The position numbers and the translations under genes are program-made. From an uncultured Clostridia bacterium (GTDB taxonomy: Bacteria > Bacillota > Clostridia > Oscillospirales > Acutalibacteraceae): 5,453 nucleotides of DNA. The notes under the pieces were generated by a model. The model was given only the letters and a program-made list of their open reading frames with translations. It ran no database searches and was not told the origin of the DNA. Positions 4,732 to 5,453 of the stretch are shown here, piece by piece. Location: contig CALYNW010000086.1 in the NCBI GenBank assembly GCA_945224895.1, positions 1 to 5,453 of the forward strand. The letters are read 5' to 3'. The stretch's first letter is position 1. Each line of letters begins with the position of its first letter.

Positions 4732-4767
4732 AAAAAGCCTGTAATCAAGCCGATTGCAGGCTTTTTT
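4732..4767 (+). terminator. Strong terminator after tRNA-Ser, potentially bidirectional
   Basis: A 15-bp stem (4732-4746 with 4752-4766, one G-U pair) with a 5-nt loop ends in six T (4762-4767). It begins 4 nt after the tRNA CCA. The A run at its left side would serve as a T run on the - strand, so it may also end the converging integrase transcript. Confidence 0.92.
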
Positions 4768-4821
4768 CTTATGTCGTTTTCTAAAAACAAGTGGTCAGAG
4801 CATACCGCATTTTTTGCTCTC

Positions 4822-5453
4822 CTAAATCTGGGTTTCGCCATCCTCCCATCGGCTTCCGAAATCGCCGCTTTCGGGCAAAGCAAGCCCTGTTTCCATTGCC
4901 TGTGCCGAAGTGATTTTTGAACTGTAATCAAGGTGCGCATAAATATTTGCCGTCGTGGTAAAATCGCTGTGCCCGAGCCACTCCTGAATGTGCTTAAGGG
5001 GTACGCCGTTTGCAAGCAATAAGCTTGCACAGCTATGCCGAAGATCGTGAAAGCGCATACGGCGCAATCCGTGTTTCTCCAAAAATTTAGGAAAAGCACA
5101 GGTAAGATACTGCGCTCTCATACGCTCGCCCATTTCATCCACGAACACAAAGCCGTCGTATTGGTAGTTGTAACAGTTGCCGCAGCTTTTCTTCTTCAGC
5201 TCCTGCGCCTCTTTCACCTGCATATGGTAGTCACGGAAGCTGCCGATAAGCGGAAGGGTGCGTAAGCTTGATTTTGTTTTTGCCGACTGCTGTTCAATTT
5301 CCTTATGCTTTCCGTCAACAGAAACTGTCGTTACCGTGCGTTTGACCGAAATTGTGCCACGCTCAAAATCAATGGCGTCCCATTTCAGCCCCAGCACCTC
5401 GCCACGGCGAAAGCCGTAAAATGCGGCGACCAGCACGGGTAACTCCAGCCTTG
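4822..5453 (-). CDS. Tyrosine recombinase / integrase, C-terminal catalytic domain (5' end outside the window)
   Basis: Integrases of this type excise and integrate phages and conjugative elements by cutting and rejoining DNA at an attachment site through a phosphotyrosine link. The frame stays open to the window edge, so only the catalytic domain is seen. The GTG at 5434-5436 is internal, because the residues before it (RLELPV) continue the family match into FYGFRRGEVLGLKW. Counting from that GTG, all catalytic residues are visible: Arg10, Lys55 (AKTKSSLRTLPL), His130 and Arg133 (FHDLRHSCASLLL), His156 (LGHSDFTTT) and nucleophile Tyr166 (ANIYAHLD). A CGNC pair at 85-88 precedes the HDLRH box. 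The 3' end faces tRNA-Ser, 93 bp away, the standard int-att layout. The intact catalytic set suggests a working enzyme. Confidence 0.95.
   Translation of the reverse strand, partial: RLELPVLVAAFYGFRRGEVLGLKWDAIDFERGTISVKRTVTTVSVDGKHKEIEQQSAKTKSSLRTLPLIGSFRDYHMQVKEAQELKKKSCGNCYNYQYDGFVFVDEMGERMRAQYLTCAFPKFLEKHGLRRMRFHDLRHSCASLLLANGVPLKHIQEWLGHSDFTTTANIYAHLDYSSKITSAQAMETGLALPESGDFGSRWEDGETQI

Noticed and set aside
4716..5099. Open frame of 127 codons on the - strand overlapping the integrase 3' end and the tRNA
   Set aside because: It lies out of frame within the integrase coding sequence and runs into the terminator and tRNA. The integrase frame has all family motifs.

Overview
The window reads as chromosomal DNA of a low-to-moderate G+C Gram-positive bacterium of the class Clostridia, probably a gut Ruminococcaceae/Oscillospiraceae type. 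This rests on AGGAGG-type ribosome binding sites before nearly every gene, canonical TTGACA/TATAAT-type promoters, a Firmicutes-style L10 leader, many intrinsic terminators and a tRNA with encoded CCA. The taxonomic call is inference, since no marker such as 16S is present.

Left part (1-1713, + strand): the 3' half of rplA (ribosomal protein L1), then a strong internal promoter, an L10-leader attenuator, rplJ (L10, with an unusual acidic Ala/Pro/Glu tail) and rplL (L7/L12), closed by a strong terminator. rpoB does not follow rplL, although it usually does in bacteria.

Middle part (1712-4125, - strand): a lone four-helix membrane protein of unknown function with its own promoter, and an operon hisH-hisF-(small four-helix membrane protein) with promoter and terminator both visible. 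HisH and HisF form the glutamine-dependent imidazole-glycerol-phosphate synthase of histidine synthesis. hisA, often found between them, is absent here.

Right part (4130-5453): a promoter fires away from hisH into a tandem array derived from tRNA-Ser(CGA). Two degenerate units, about 181 bp apart, each carry a tRNA-Ser 5' half, a shortened middle, a remnant of the 3' acceptor end and a terminator-like hairpin. They precede one intact tRNA-Ser(CGA) and its terminator. The first unit is also split in its D loop by about 100 nt of strongly hairpin-forming DNA. A tyrosine-recombinase integrase, cut by the window edge, lies just beyond the tRNA with its 3' end facing it, the usual layout of an integrative element at a tRNA gene. 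The tRNA-Ser array and its possible link to repeated integration at the anticodon loop is the most unusual thing in the window.
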